Below are positions 53,608 through 63,753 of a stretch of 64,000 nt of DNA, piece after piece. Made by a program: the position numbers and the translations under genes. The notes under the pieces are model-generated. The model did no database searches and was not told the DNA's origin. It saw only the letters and a list, made by a program, of their open reading frames with translations. Position 1 is the stretch's first letter. Every line of letters begins with the position of its first letter. Source of the stretch: Alteromonas abrolhosensis (GTDB lineage Bacteria; Pseudomonadota; Gammaproteobacteria; Enterobacterales; Alteromonadaceae); contig NZ_MEJH01000012.1 of the NCBI RefSeq assembly GCF_001953635.1, positions 60,413 to 124,412 on the forward strand, written 5' to 3'.

Positions 53608-54414
53608 ATGACTTTTGTTAAAGACACGATATCACTTCCCGAGAAAGGAATTCTTCACACTGTAAATAAACGCTTTCACGATGCACTTCATGAAAGAAAA
53701 AGTGCCTTTAAAGATGCCTTTACTCGTGGTGAATATCAGGTAGTAATTAGGGTAGACGACAGAATTATGTTTGTTACTGGTGAACAGCAGCGCAACTTTA
53801 CGGTAGTAAGTGAAGACTACCATCATATCAAAGCTATAGCCCATCTCCCTCTTTTAATGATGTATACCTCTCAACAACGTGAGAGGAGAGAGCTGGCAGA
53901 ATCTTTTGCCAAAATGAACGCTCACCCCTTATTTAAGTCATGTACTGATGCAATAGAGCGTTGGCTAAACAATACTGAGGAAGGCGGTTTGTTAAATATC
54001 TCCTCTCTTAAAGAAGAGTTGCAACCTATATTTGCGAAGGCAATGGATACGGTTGCACAACATGAGGTAGAAAAAACCGTTGAAGTATTAAATACCCTTC
54101 GAGAGGAGAGTAGCTTAACCCTTGATAAAACATATTTCGTCGTTTTTGGTTCCCATCAGGCGCGGTATAAGCAATTAGGGAAAATGATTATTCAACGCTG
54201 GTTTAACCAACAGCTATCTTGTTATGGCAGCGTAGACCACCACGTGAAATACTGCGAGGGAGGAAATTCTATCGACGATGCATATGAATTATTATCTACT
54301 GCACTGGCTAGCAGTGAGTTAGCACATACTTTTTTAGGTGACCAATATGCGTTGAACCAAGACGTTGTAACACAGACAGCAGAACGTCATATTTCACAAT
54401 TTTGGCCTAAGTGA
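53608..54414 (+). CDS. Uncharacterised cytoplasmic protein (268 residues)
   Basis: No signal peptide or TM helix. N-terminal half mixed alpha/beta (YQVVIRVDDRIMFVTGEQQ), centre helical, C-terminal YFVVFGSHQARYKQLGKMII. I do not recognise a family. It is monocistronic, with 257 bases upstream that show no other gene. The weak Shine-Dalgarno leaves the start uncertain. Confidence 0.7.
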   Translation: MTFVKDTISLPEKGILHTVNKRFHDALHERKSAFKDAFTRGEYQVVIRVDDRIMFVTGEQQRNFTVVSEDYHHIKAIAHLPLLMMYTSQQRERRELAESFAKMNAHPLFKSCTDAIERWLNNTEEGGLLNISSLKEELQPIFAKAMDTVAQHEVEKTVEVLNTLREESSLTLDKTYFVVFGSHQARYKQLGKMIIQRWFNQQLSCYGSVDHHVKYCEGGNSIDDAYELLSTALASSELAHTFLGDQYALNQDVVTQTAERHISQFWPK

Positions 54415-54575
54415 TGTATTTACACAAACCCTACGACAATAACCCAAGTACTATTGTGTTTCAGGTGCAATACAGAACAATTTAATAAGAATAACTTGTT
54501 AGACTCGGTCTAAATTATTAGCTAAATCGCACTTTCTACTTTAGTATAATTTTTTCTGCATTATTTGAGAGCATT

Positions 54576-57413
54576 ATGTCCGAGCCAATTTGTGAGGCCT
54601 CATCTTTCTGTACTGACGGCATTCCTTTTCAAGCTCTGATAGAAAATATTACTGATGCGGTTATCCTGGCTAATCTTAAAGGCAAAGTGATATACGCAAA
54701 CCATCAGGCGCGCGCAATTTGCGGGCTGTCGACGCTAAACGGTTCTGACAGTTCTGTGTTTCGTTTATTTCCTCAAGCGCAAGTGCCACAAATTTCTCTA
54801 CAATTTGAACGCGCACTTAAACAAGAAACCGGAGATCCTATTGAAATACGTTTTGGCGTAGATCTTTCCTGGTTCAAGCTTACCGTTTTTCCTGTAATCG
54901 CTGGTATTGTCGGTTTCTCTTTTCATGACTTCTCAACAAAACGCAGGTTACAGATTATTTCTCAGTCTCAACGAGATGCCATGAGGCTGACACTGTCAGG
55001 CGCTAAGCTACAGGATGTGTTAACTATTTTGGTTAATGCGGTAGAAAAGGTCACAGATTTTCAGGCTGTTAGTGGCATATCGTTAGTGAGTGAAGATGAA
55101 CTGTCACTCGTTTGTGCCGCGGCACCTTCTATGCCAAAAGAAACTAGGCAAAATTTTGATAATATTAAAATTGATGGCGATACGCCGCTTGGTAAATGCT
55201 GTTTAACTCGAGATGTAGTTAGCGCTCACATCAACTCATCATCTGACTTTAACGATTTTTGTAAGTCCACTCAGGCATTAGGGCTTCAATCATTTTGGTG
55301 TCGTCCTATTTTATCTGCAGAAAGCCGTACGGTTCTGGGTACGTTCTGTTTATTTCATCGCGAGCGGCTTACCCCTTTACCTGATGACATTGATGTTATT
55401 AATGCGCTGTCGAAAACGGCTGCAATAATCATCGAGCGCAACAATGAAAACCGCGCTCGACGTGCAGCAGAATCGGCATTAATAGAAAACGTAGAATCTT
55501 TTAATAAGCAGCGCAGGCTATACGAAACGGCCTTATCCAATACGCCAGATTTACTCTATATCTTCGACCTTGAAGGGCGCTTTACCTATGCTAATGACGC
55601 ACTACTGCAAATGTGGGGCATGAGTTGGGATGAAGCGATTGGCAAAACCTGTCTGGAACTGGGGTATGAACCCTGGCATGCAGATATGCACATGCAAGAG
55701 ATTCGACAAGTTATAGACACCAAGCAACCCATTCGTGGGGATGTTCCCTTTACCGGCACAAATGGTCGACGTATTTATGATTATATTTTTGTTCCGGTTA
55801 TAGGTGAAGACGGCAATGTTGAAGCCATTGCAGGCTCGACAAGAGATGTAACAGAACGCCAGCAAGCTGAAGAAATGGCAAAGCGTGCAGAGTCTCGCAG
55901 GCGATTGGCGCTGGAAGCTTCACATAGCTTTGGTATTTGGGACTGGGACATTAAGCAAAACATCTTTACAGCAGATGAGCGCTTGGGGGAGTTATTTAAC
56001 TTAACCAGTGAGCAGGCAGAGCACGGCGTAGCGATTGAAGTACCCCGGCAGTACATCCATCCAGATGATTTAGAAGCGAATAACGCCGCCATACAAGAAA
56101 GTATTGATAATGGTACCCCCTACAATCAGGAATATCGCATCTTGCAGAAAGACGGCACCATTCGCTGGGCATCTTTTAGAGGTCGCGTCATTTATGACAG
56201 TGAAGGAGAACCGGACCGTTTTCCTGGGGTAGGTGTTGATACCACAAGAGAGCGGAATGCTATAGACGCGCTTCAAGAAGCAGACCGAAGAAAAGATGAG
56301 TTTCTCGCGACATTAGCCCACGAATTGCGTAATCCGTTGGCACCCATTCGTAACGCGTTAGAAATCTTACAGTCTAACGATTACAGCCAGAGCCAAAAAT
56401 GCGAGGCATTTGGTCGAGTAGAACGACAAGTGAATCAGATGATAAGGCTAGTCGATGATCTGATGGACGTGTCACGTATTACACGAGGGAAAATTAAAAT
56501 TCACCGCAAGCCGGCAAATTTATGTGAAATACTGGGTACAGCGATAGAAACTATCCAGCCTTTGATTGACGAAAAGCAGCATACTTTATCCATCGAAAAA
56601 GTGGCTATTCCCGTTTGGGTGAATGGCGATCTTATTCGATTGTCTCAGATCTTTTCTAATATCATCAATAATGCAGCGAAGTACACACCGCCGGGCGGAA
56701 ATATAGAAGTTCGTATAAGTACGTTTGATGGCAAGGTTACTATAACCGTTAAAGACAATGGGGAAGGGATCCCTCCTGATAAACTAGAAACTGTTTTCGA
56801 TATGTTTAGCCAAGTTGAAGGCGCTCTTGAACGTTCGCAAGGTGGACTTGGAATTGGTCTTACATTGGTAAAAAGGCTCACCGAGCTGCACGATGGGACA
56901 GTGAACGTTTTTAGTGATGGTGTAGGAAAAGGTACTAAATTCGAAGTCATACTTCCGACTTTAAACAATGTCCCTATTGCAACCAGTAAGCGCAAAAAGG
57001 TTGAACAATTGGTAGATACACCACCAGAAAAGCTCAGTGTGTTAATTGCAGATGACAATCAGGACGCTGCAATTACTATGGGCTGGATTTTGGAGGCCAA
57101 AGGGTGCGAAGTACACGTTGTTGAAGACGGAATATCAGCATTAAAGGCAGTAGAATCTTTCACACCCGATTTGGTGATGTTGGATATTGGTATGCCGGGA
57201 ATGAATGGCTACGATTTATGTGCTGAACTTCGTAAAAACAAGGCTTTAGCAAACGCTATTTTTGTAGCGCAAACGGGCTGGGGACAGCCATCGCACATTC
57301 AGCGCTCCAAAGAAGTTGGGTTTGACCATCACCTTGTTAAACCGTTGGATTTAAGCGATCTTGAACCTATTGTAGCTGAAGCTTGGCAAGCAAAAGTGAA
57401 ACGTGAAAATTAA
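54576..57413 (+). CDS. Soluble multi-PAS/GAF hybrid histidine kinase
   Basis: 945 residues and no TM helix: PAS (about 15-120), GAF (about 140-290), two further PAS/PAC units (about 310-430 and 435-560), HisKA with TLAHELRNPLAPIRNALEIL (His582), HATPase with IINNAAKYTPPGG and GGLGIGLTLV, and a C-terminal receiver with MLDIGMPGMNGYDLC (Asp870). The phospho-relay is complete within one chain but no HPt or output gene is adjacent. Ligand unknown. Confidence 0.95.
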   Translation: MSEPICEASSFCTDGIPFQALIENITDAVILANLKGKVIYANHQARAICGLSTLNGSDSSVFRLFPQAQVPQISLQFERALKQETGDPIEIRFGVDLSWFKLTVFPVIAGIVGFSFHDFSTKRRLQIISQSQRDAMRLTLSGAKLQDVLTILVNAVEKVTDFQAVSGISLVSEDELSLVCAAAPSMPKETRQNFDNIKIDGDTPLGKCCLTRDVVSAHINSSSDFNDFCKSTQALGLQSFWCRPILSAESRTVLGTFCLFHRERLTPLPDDIDVINALSKTAAIIIERNNENRARRAAESALIENVESFNKQRRLYETALSNTPDLLYIFDLEGRFTYANDALLQMWGMSWDEAIGKTCLELGYEPWHADMHMQEIRQVIDTKQPIRGDVPFTGTNGRRIYDYIFVPVIGEDGNVEAIAGSTRDVTERQQAEEMAKRAESRRRLALEASHSFGIWDWDIKQNIFTADERLGELFNLTSEQAEHGVAIEVPRQYIHPDDLEANNAAIQESIDNGTPYNQEYRILQKDGTIRWASFRGRVIYDSEGEPDRFPGVGVDTTRERNAIDALQEADRRKDEFLATLAHELRNPLAPIRNALEILQSNDYSQSQKCEAFGRVERQVNQMIRLVDDLMDVSRITRGKIKIHRKPANLCEILGTAIETIQPLIDEKQHTLSIEKVAIPVWVNGDLIRLSQIFSNIINNAAKYTPPGGNIEVRISTFDGKVTITVKDNGEGIPPDKLETVFDMFSQVEGALERSQGGLGIGLTLVKRLTELHDGTVNVFSDGVGKGTKFEVILPTLNNVPIATSKRKKVEQLVDTPPEKLSVLIADDNQDAAITMGWILEAKGCEVHVVEDGISALKAVESFTPDLVMLDIGMPGMNGYDLCAELRKNKALANAIFVAQTGWGQPSHIQRSKEVGFDHHLVKPLDLSDLEPIVAEAWQAKVKREN

Positions 57414-57668
57414 ATAAATATTGCTGTGAATTAAGCACTAAATTCGCGGATTGTCTTTAGTGGCGCACAACTCTTTACGCTGAGAGAGCCTCGCAGTAAC
57501 GTTTTTAAGTGTTATAGGGAACCATCTAGCGAGGCTGGCTCTGCATGTTTTATTACGCATTCCAAAAAAGCGCATTCTAAAAAAATCGTCACGCTCATGT
57601 GATCTCCCAATGCAAAAAAGACACTACTAAAACCAAGGTACGGTTTAACTTCTTAGTGGAGAGCAATA

Positions 57669-58757
57669 ATGGCTCACGTTTCTCGTCGTCGATTTCTTCA
57701 GTTGGCAGGCTCAGGTTTGCTCATTGCACAAAGCTCATATTTAATAGCTCAGCCTAGCAAGAGAAAAGTAGGAGTGGCCTTGCTGGGCTTGGGTAATTAC
57801 AGCACGAACTTACTGGCGCCTGCTTTACAGCATACGCAGCATTGTGAGCTACGAGGCATCATCACAGGGAGTGAAGATAAGATCCCGCAGTGGCAAAAGC
57901 AGTATGGCATTAAAGACCGTTATGTTTACACCTACAGCACAATGGCTGAAATTGCGAATAACGATGACATTGATGTTATTTATGTTGTTACTCCGACCGG
58001 TACACACAAAGATTTTGCGGTGCAAGCTGCAAATACTGGAAAGCACGTGTGGTGTGAAAAACCGATGGCGATGGATAGTGAGGAATGCCAAGCCATTATC
58101 GATGCCTGCAACAAAAATGGGGTGCAATTGTCTATTGGCTATCGCATGCAGCATGAACCCAACACGCGTACCTTTCATCAATACCTTGAAACTAAACCCT
58201 ATGGGAACATCACTGCAGTATCGAGTTTTGCCGGTTATGCCGGCCAGGGAAGAGCATCTGACAACTGGCGTATGAAAAAGCACATGGGGGGCGGTGCACT
58301 CTACGATATGGGCGTATACGCCATAAACGGGGCGCGTTTTCTAACAGGACGTGAACCAGTGTCTGTTACTGGCAGCCACCCTCCCAAGCGGTTCCCTGAC
58401 AAATTCACCGAGGTTGATGAGACCACATTGTTTACTATGGATTTTGGCGATGGGCTGGTGGCAGATTGCGGCACCAGCGTCGTGGAAGGATTTAATCACT
58501 TCAAAGCAGACTGTGAAAATGGTTGGTATCAGCTTAAGCCGATGCAAAGCTACAACGGTGTAACGGGCACAACGTCAGATGGAAAAACGCTGGCTCCTAT
58601 TAAAGGAATGCAGCAGACGCTGCAAATGGACAATGACGCATTGGCGATTTTGACCGGCCGTAAGCCAATGGTGACGGGTAGCGAAGGGCTTGCTGACATT
58701 CGAATAGTGAATGCAATCTTTAAAGCTGCGGAAACGGGTGAAACTGTAATGCTTTAG
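57669..58757 (+). CDS. Tat-exported Gfo/Idh/MocA oxidoreductase (GFOR-like)
   Basis: 362 residues. Twin-Arg leader VSRRRFLQLAGSGLLIAQ, Rossmann KVGVALLGLGNYSTNLLAPAL, and catalytic Lys in CEKPMAMD. The C-terminal beta-sheet domain includes RMKKHMGGGALYDMGVY. It resembles glucose-fructose oxidoreductase, which carries tightly bound NADP in the periplasm, making Tat export logical. Sugar substrate unknown. It is the last plus-strand gene before the convergent helicase. Confidence 0.93.
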   Translation: MAHVSRRRFLQLAGSGLLIAQSSYLIAQPSKRKVGVALLGLGNYSTNLLAPALQHTQHCELRGIITGSEDKIPQWQKQYGIKDRYVYTYSTMAEIANNDDIDVIYVVTPTGTHKDFAVQAANTGKHVWCEKPMAMDSEECQAIIDACNKNGVQLSIGYRMQHEPNTRTFHQYLETKPYGNITAVSSFAGYAGQGRASDNWRMKKHMGGGALYDMGVYAINGARFLTGREPVSVTGSHPPKRFPDKFTEVDETTLFTMDFGDGLVADCGTSVVEGFNHFKADCENGWYQLKPMQSYNGVTGTTSDGKTLAPIKGMQQTLQMDNDALAILTGRKPMVTGSEGLADIRIVNAIFKAAETGETVML

Positions 58758-58793
58758 GGCAACGCTTTTTCCAATTGTTGCGGCGTTAACGTT

Positions 58794-60884
58794 TTAATTA
58801 TTCCACATGCCAAGAATGTTCTTCTTAATATCAGCAATCGCACCTTTGGCAATTTTCTTTTCGCTGGCCGAAGCAGTGCGCTTAGGATATGCAATCGGTT
58901 CCATACAAGCGCTAACCGCGTCGGTAAAAAAACGGCTCTTGGCGCCGTATACGTGCTTGTCACCAAACTTTTGTTGCTCTGGCACCCAATATTTCAGGGG
59001 CTGGATTAAGCTAAGCTCATCTTTCGCTCGTGTTATGGCAACGTAAAGTAAGCGTCGCTCCTCTTCAAGCGCACGTTTATCACCCGCTGCGTACTCGTTG
59101 GGAAAATTGCCATCGGCAACATTCAGTACGAACACATGTTTCCACTCTTGCCCTTTAGCGCTATGCACCGTCGACAAGATAAGAAAGTCATCATCAAGCA
59201 AAGGTTTGCCTGCCAGATCACCTGTGCTCTGCGGTGGGTCTAGTGTGAGTTCAGTTAAAAATCGTTCTCTCGATGAATACTGCCCAGAGATCATTATGAG
59301 CTGTTCAATATCGCCGAAACGTGTGAAATGATCGTCATAATTAGCTTCCAACAAATCTTTATAAAACTCTGCAATGGCGCTTGCTTGCTCGGTCCATGGA
59401 ATATTGTTGTGGTGCACGTTATCTAGCAAATCTATAAGAGAAAGGAACGAAGGCTTCGCGGATTCTGAGAGTGCGAAGCTGCGCAATTTACCTAATGCAA
59501 AGTCGTGCTTTTCTAAATCGTTAAACACTCTCTCAGCTATCTTTGGACCTATGCCGGGCAATAACTTAAGCACTCGAAAGGCAGATATTTTATGTTTAGG
59601 GTTATCTGCCCAACGTAAAATGCAAAGCATATCTTTTACATGCGAAGCTTCCAGAAATTTAAGGCCACCGTGTTTAACGAAAGGGATATTGCGTCGAGTA
59701 AGTTCAAGCTCTAGACGATCGCTGTGATAACTTGAACGAAACAGCACGGCTTGCTGTTTCAAATCAATCCCTTCTTCACGAGCCGCCAAAACTCGCTCAA
59801 CAATGTATTCTGCTTGGAACATGTCATTTTCAACAGTTACCCACTTAGGCATTGGACCGTTGTTACGTTTGCTAAACAACGACACCTTGTAGCCTTCGTC
59901 GCTTTCTGAAAGCAGGGTATTAGACAAGTTCAATATGTTCGGATGTGACCGATAATTCTGTTGTAACGTTATCACTTTGCCAGGCAAGGAAAATGCATTG
60001 GGGAAGTTAAGGATATTGTCCACCGTGGCCGAGCGAAATGAATAAATTGATTGAGCGTCATCGCCTACAACGGTAAGACCTTCACCAGTAGGGAAGAAAC
60101 CTTTTAGAATGCCTGCTTGAAGTACGTTGGTATCCTGATATTCGTCTACCAATACATTATCAAATTGCTCTCTTACTTTTTGGGCTATAGTGTCAACCTG
60201 CGCCATATGAAAACAGTAAAGCAGCAAGTCGTCATAGTCTAAACTTACTTGCTCAATTTTAGTTTTCGCATAATGAGCAAACAGCGTTTTTAGCTCTTCT
60301 TCCCACTCGCTACAGTAGGGAAAATGCGTATCAAGTATATCGATAAGCGGTGCTTGTGCGTTCACGCAACGAGAATAAATTTCCAGACACGTTTTCTTTT
60401 TAGGAAAGCGTCGATTTACCCCGCTAAAGCCAAGCTCGTGACGGATCAAATCAAGCATATCCGCGCTGTCGTTACGATCCATGACCGTAAAGTCAGGATC
60501 TAACCCAATGAGTGAAGCGTGCTCTCGTAGCAGTCGCGATGCGATTGAATGAAAAGTGCCCATCCAAGGAAGTGTGACCGGATGATACGCCTTTTGTTTC
60601 TCACGTAACGTACGCTCTATTATGCGGTTCGCTCGAGAACTCAATTCCGCCGAGGCTCTTCGAGCAAACGTCATCAATAAAATTCGTTCTGGCGCCACAC
60701 CATTCAATATTAATTGTGCTGTTTTGTGGGCTAGGGTGTTGGTTTTCCCTGTGCCAGCCCCTGCAATAATTAATAGCGGGTGGTGCTTTGCATTACTCAA
60801 TTCTGTTTGGCCCATTGTGGTGGCGCTTAACCCGTAATTCACGGCTTCTTGCTGTTGTGGGTTTAATTCAGAATGAGAGAGCAT
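58794..60884 (-). CDS. UvrD/Rep-family ATP-dependent DNA helicase
   Basis: 696 residues from the ATG at 60884 (AGGA with 6-nt spacing) rather than the longer frame to 60929. Motifs: Q-motif LNPQQQEAVN, Walker A AGAGTGKTNTLAH, ARRASAEL, VDEYQDTN, VVGDDAQSIYSFR, LQQNYRSHPNIL, TVHSAKGQEWKHVFV and LYVAITRAK. Complete SF1A helicase, 3'-5' polarity expected from the family. DNA repair or replication-associated. Confidence 0.95.
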   Translation of the reverse strand: MLSHSELNPQQQEAVNYGLSATTMGQTELSNAKHHPLLIIAGAGTGKTNTLAHKTAQLILNGVAPERILLMTFARRASAELSSRANRIIERTLREKQKAYHPVTLPWMGTFHSIASRLLREHASLIGLDPDFTVMDRNDSADMLDLIRHELGFSGVNRRFPKKKTCLEIYSRCVNAQAPLIDILDTHFPYCSEWEEELKTLFAHYAKTKIEQVSLDYDDLLLYCFHMAQVDTIAQKVREQFDNVLVDEYQDTNVLQAGILKGFFPTGEGLTVVGDDAQSIYSFRSATVDNILNFPNAFSLPGKVITLQQNYRSHPNILNLSNTLLSESDEGYKVSLFSKRNNGPMPKWVTVENDMFQAEYIVERVLAAREEGIDLKQQAVLFRSSYHSDRLELELTRRNIPFVKHGGLKFLEASHVKDMLCILRWADNPKHKISAFRVLKLLPGIGPKIAERVFNDLEKHDFALGKLRSFALSESAKPSFLSLIDLLDNVHHNNIPWTEQASAIAEFYKDLLEANYDDHFTRFGDIEQLIMISGQYSSRERFLTELTLDPPQSTGDLAGKPLLDDDFLILSTVHSAKGQEWKHVFVLNVADGNFPNEYAAGDKRALEEERRLLYVAITRAKDELSLIQPLKYWVPEQQKFGDKHVYGAKSRFFTDAVSACMEPIAYPKRTASASEKKIAKGAIADIKKNILGMWNN

Positions 60885-60954
60885 AAAAAATCCTATTGAA
60901 GAGCACTTCGATAGGATAAAGTAATGCACTGTATGTTTAAACAGTTTTTTATGG

Positions 60955-61674
60955 TTACTTTCTCACATCATTCTTGAAGCGTTCGGCGTTTTCACGTTCT
61001 TGAGCTTCAACGTCGCCTTTACCGAAGAAAGCCCAAAATGGTTTTGGAATTTCAAGAGCACGTTGTGTGGCAGGCCTTTCGTCAATTCTGTCGAACCATG
61101 CTTGCAGGTGAGGGAGACCATCAACACTGACATTCGCCCAATAATAGGCTCTTGCCCACGTGTAGGTAGCCATATCCGCAATGGTGTACTCGTTGTTAAC
61201 GAGAAAGTCTTTACCTTTCAGATGTGTATTCAGTACTTCCATTAGTCGGCGACTTTCATCTACGTAACGTTTAATAGCGAACGGATCTTCATTGCCGTTT
61301 TTAGCCGCTATACGCTGAAAATACATTGCCTGACCCATCATTGGCCCGACGCCGCCCATTTGGAACATCAGCCACTGTAGTGTTCTTGACTTCTCATCAG
61401 GAGCGGATGGGAGAAATTTCCCGTACTTCTCAGCCAAGTACCAAAGAATGGCCCCAGATTCGAAAACAACAAAGTCGTTGTTGGAGCGATCGACTATGGT
61501 AGGAATGCGGCCATTTGGATTGAGCTTCACGTAGTTAGGCGCTTTTTGCTCGTTCTTCGAAAAATCGATAGTTGTTAAATCGTATTCGATACCGGCTTCT
61601 TCAAGAAAAACAAGAGGTTTCCAGCCATTCATCGTAGATGCTGTGTATAGGTGTATATCTTTTTGTGAACTCAT
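60955..61674 (-). CDS. Glutathione S-transferase, YfcG/Ure2-like
   Basis: 239 residues. The thioredoxin-like half (TASTMNGWKPLVFLEEAGIEYDL, NGRIPTIVD, FESGAILWYLAEKYG) has Asn-Gly where Ser/Tyr/Cys would sit in other classes, as in nu-class YfcG with disulfide-reductase activity. Last gene of the mdaB-cupin-GST cluster, so electrophile/quinone detoxification is likely. Confidence 0.92.
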   Translation of the reverse strand: MSSQKDIHLYTASTMNGWKPLVFLEEAGIEYDLTTIDFSKNEQKAPNYVKLNPNGRIPTIVDRSNNDFVVFESGAILWYLAEKYGKFLPSAPDEKSRTLQWLMFQMGGVGPMMGQAMYFQRIAAKNGNEDPFAIKRYVDESRRLMEVLNTHLKGKDFLVNNEYTIADMATYTWARAYYWANVSVDGLPHLQAWFDRIDERPATQRALEIPKPFWAFFGKGDVEAQERENAERFKNDVRK

Positions 61675-61761
61675 TGCCGTATTCTCCCTCGCGTATCAAT
61701 AAGTAATAACGTGCCAAAGCAGAGCTTCTGGATTATCAGTAAATACCATTGAAAACCTCTC

Positions 61762-62130
61762 CTATTTTTCTTCTACAATAATTGCGATAGCTGTCTGCTC
61801 ACCTAGGTTTGTCACTTTGTGTATCCACGCCTCATGCCACATGACATGTCCGTCTGGAACATCAACAACAATCGGCTCGCTTCCATGCGCTTCAATTTTT
61901 AACTTGCTGCCTTTTTCAAAGTAAACCGTTTCGTTGTTGTGACGATGAAAAGAATCGCTTTCGCCCGGCCTTAATACCATCTTTAAAACAAGAGCGTGCT
62001 CGCTTTCGAGCAACAATTCGTACTGTTCCGGTGAAGCAATGTGTCCTGGCTCATGCTGCTCGTGAGCATGAGCAGTCGCTGCCAACAACAAGCACATTCC
62101 GGATTTCAATACAGAGCGTAAAAAAGACAT
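61762..62130 (-). CDS. Periplasmic cupin-fold protein
   Basis: 122 residues. Signal peptide (LLLAATAHA) then a small cupin with RPGESDSFHRHNNETVYFEKGSKL (two His) and HVMWHEAWIHKVTNLGE (third and fourth His). A single metal site is probable. Between mdaB and GST, 46 and 87 bases away, so one operon is likely. Enzymatic role not assigned. Confidence 0.85.
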   Translation of the reverse strand: MSFLRSVLKSGMCLLLAATAHAHEQHEPGHIASPEQYELLLESEHALVLKMVLRPGESDSFHRHNNETVYFEKGSKLKIEAHGSEPIVVDVPDGHVMWHEAWIHKVTNLGEQTAIAIIVEEK

Positions 62131-62176
62131 AAAAACTCCTCAGACGTTTTTCAAAAAGCGTCGCTTTATAACTGGA

Positions 62177-62773
62177 TTAAAAGTGCTTGTTGATGTGGGT
62201 TTCAAAGCGTTTAAAGTCATTTTCAACATCTGCATTTTTCATCACGTCGAAACTGGCAAAGGTTGCCATTGGCGTCATGCCAAAAAACTTGAAGTTCATA
62301 TGCATTGGGAGCATTAAGTCGTCAACAGACTTGCCGTCAAAAAACTCCTCACTATCATTGAACGACTCTTCTGGAGCATTGAAGGTCAAAGACATCATGT
62401 ACTTCACATCAGTAAGCGTGCCGCCAGTACCATAATTTTTCTTAGGTTCTTCTGCTACTCGTCCGTCGCCTGCACACAAAGCGCCGCCCATTCCTGCGGT
62501 ATACACTTCGTCCATATATTTTTTAAATGACCAAGGCACACCCATCCAATTAATGGGTGATTGAAGAATGACAAAGTCAGCCCATTGATGATGTGCAAGC
62601 TGCTCATCCACGTCGTATTCTTCTGCCATCGTTACCAAGCGTGTGTTATAGCCTTTGTCTTCAAGCAGAGTGATGGCTTTATCAACAAAGGCAGCATTCA
62701 GCTTGCCCTCTGAGAATGGGTAATACTGATGTGCATTGATAATTAGAACATTGCCTAAACTCGTTGTGCTCAT
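62177..62773 (-). CDS. mdaB: MdaB-type NAD(P)H:quinone oxidoreductase
   Basis: 198 residues, flavodoxin-like. [46 protein letters not shown] and [24 protein letters not shown] are typical of MdaB. Two-electron reduction of quinones with FAD. Divergent from the HxlR regulator, whose binding sites lie between them. Confidence 0.95.
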   Translation of the reverse strand: MSTTSLGNVLIINAHQYYPFSEGKLNAAFVDKAITLLEDKGYNTRLVTMAEEYDVDEQLAHHQWADFVILQSPINWMGVPWSFKKYMDEVYTAGMGGALCAGDGRVAEEPKKNYGTGGTLTDVKYMMSLTFNAPEESFNDSEEFFDGKSVDDLMLPMHMNFKFFGMTPMATFASFDVMKNADVENDFKRFETHINKHF

Positions 62774-62844
62774 TAAATAACTCCTAAGATTACTTTTATA
62801 CAGGTTATTGAAAGCAAGTGTATTTTCTCGCTTAACGTTATGTG

Positions 62845-62898
62845 GTATATTTTAGTAACCTTTAAACCCAAATCAATTAGTATACTTTTAGTAACCTT
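62845..62898. promoter_or_regulatory. Two direct repeats, candidate HxlR operators
   Basis: GTATATTTTAGTAACCTTT (62845-62863) and GTATACTTTTAGTAACCTT (62880-62898) are nearly identical with one base inserted, 35 bases start to start, between mdaB and the HxlR gene. The arrangement suits control of both by the regulator. Confidence 0.65.
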
Positions 62899-62918
62899 GC
62901 TTAAATGAGGGGGATAAT

Positions 62919-63290
62919 TTGGAAAGTTCAATAAAAACAGACAGTAAAGGAAGAAAAAAAGTTTACAATGCTTGCATGGAGCCCTGTGCTATCGAAAAAG
63001 GAATGCGATTAATCGGCGGAAAATGGAAGGGATCGATTATTTATCATCTGAAAGATGAGCCTGTCAGATTTAACGATCTTGCACGGATGCTTGGTGGCGC
63101 AACTAAAAAGATGGTTGATCAGCGACTCAAAGAGCTCGAAGACGAAGGTATGGTGTTGCGGAAGGTGATAAGCGACAGGCCTGTTGCTGTTACCTATGAG
63201 CTGACAGCGTTCGGACGAACGGCTTTGCACATTTTGGATGAACTCAGAGTGTGGTCTGAAACCTATGATGTACAGATAAACACTAAATAG
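62919..63290 (+). CDS. HxlR-family redox/electrophile-responsive regulator
   Basis: 123 residues from a TTG start with GAGGGGG just upstream. Winged helix of HxlR type (AIEKGMRLIGGKWKGSIIYHLKDEPVRFNDLARML...KMVDQRLKELEDEGMV). Cys19 and Cys23 (NACMEPCAIEKG) lie in the position of sensing Cys in YodB/HypR relatives. Divergent location next to MdaB, cupin and GST genes suggests it represses a quinone/electrophile response. Confidence 0.92.
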   Translation: MESSIKTDSKGRKKVYNACMEPCAIEKGMRLIGGKWKGSIIYHLKDEPVRFNDLARMLGGATKKMVDQRLKELEDEGMVLRKVISDRPVAVTYELTAFGRTALHILDELRVWSETYDVQINTK

Positions 63291-63499
63291 TTTTCAAACC
63301 GGTTTTTAACGTCCGATATTTCGTAAAGTGTAATTTTATTAGTGCTGGATCACATGAGTCAGTGAATCATAGTTTTATCGAGCACGACTCCGAACTCTTA
63401 CGTTACTGTAGTGCCCACCTTTCGGAGGTTCCACTAGTAACTTATTCGGCGCAGATCCCGAAATCGAGACACAAAAAAACAGCTCAAAGGTCGCTTTAA

Positions 63500-63751
63500 G
63501 TATCTACTTCTAGGAGATATGACACCAGTGAGAGGACTTTGATTGGACCGACACTCGGCCGACACACTCGCGTGGCGATTTGCTGAACTTCAGGCACAAA
63601 AAAACCGACTCAAAAGTCGGTTTCAGTATCTACTTCTAGCAGAAGTAAATGGTACCAGTGGGCGGACTTTGATTGGACCGACACTCGGCCGACACGCTCG
63701 CGTGGCGATTTGTTGAAATTCAGGCACAAAAAAACCAACTGAAAAGTTGGT
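63500..63751. repeat. Two tandem 126-bp repeats with terminator-like hairpins
   Basis: Copy 1 at 63500-63625 and copy 2 at 63626-63751, with near-identical middles (GGACTTTGATTGGACCGACA and CTCGCGTGGCGATTTG). Each ends with an A7-CCRACT...AGTYGG-TTT hairpin, and a decayed hairpin (about 63474-63498) precedes copy 1. On the minus strand the hairpins have seven-T tails, so they read as terminators. 63291-63499 holds nothing else I recognise. No tRNA fold could be drawn. Confidence 0.8.
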
Positions 63752-63753
63752 TT

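Noticed and set aside
60935..60955. Terminator between helicase and GST genes
   Set aside because: ACTGT/ACAGT hairpin has its T-tract on the plus strand, but both neighbouring genes lie on the minus strand.
63626..63700. tRNA remnant in the 126-bp repeat
   Set aside because: A GGTACCA end is seen on the minus strand but no cloverleaf with a proper T-arm or anticodon stem can be drawn.
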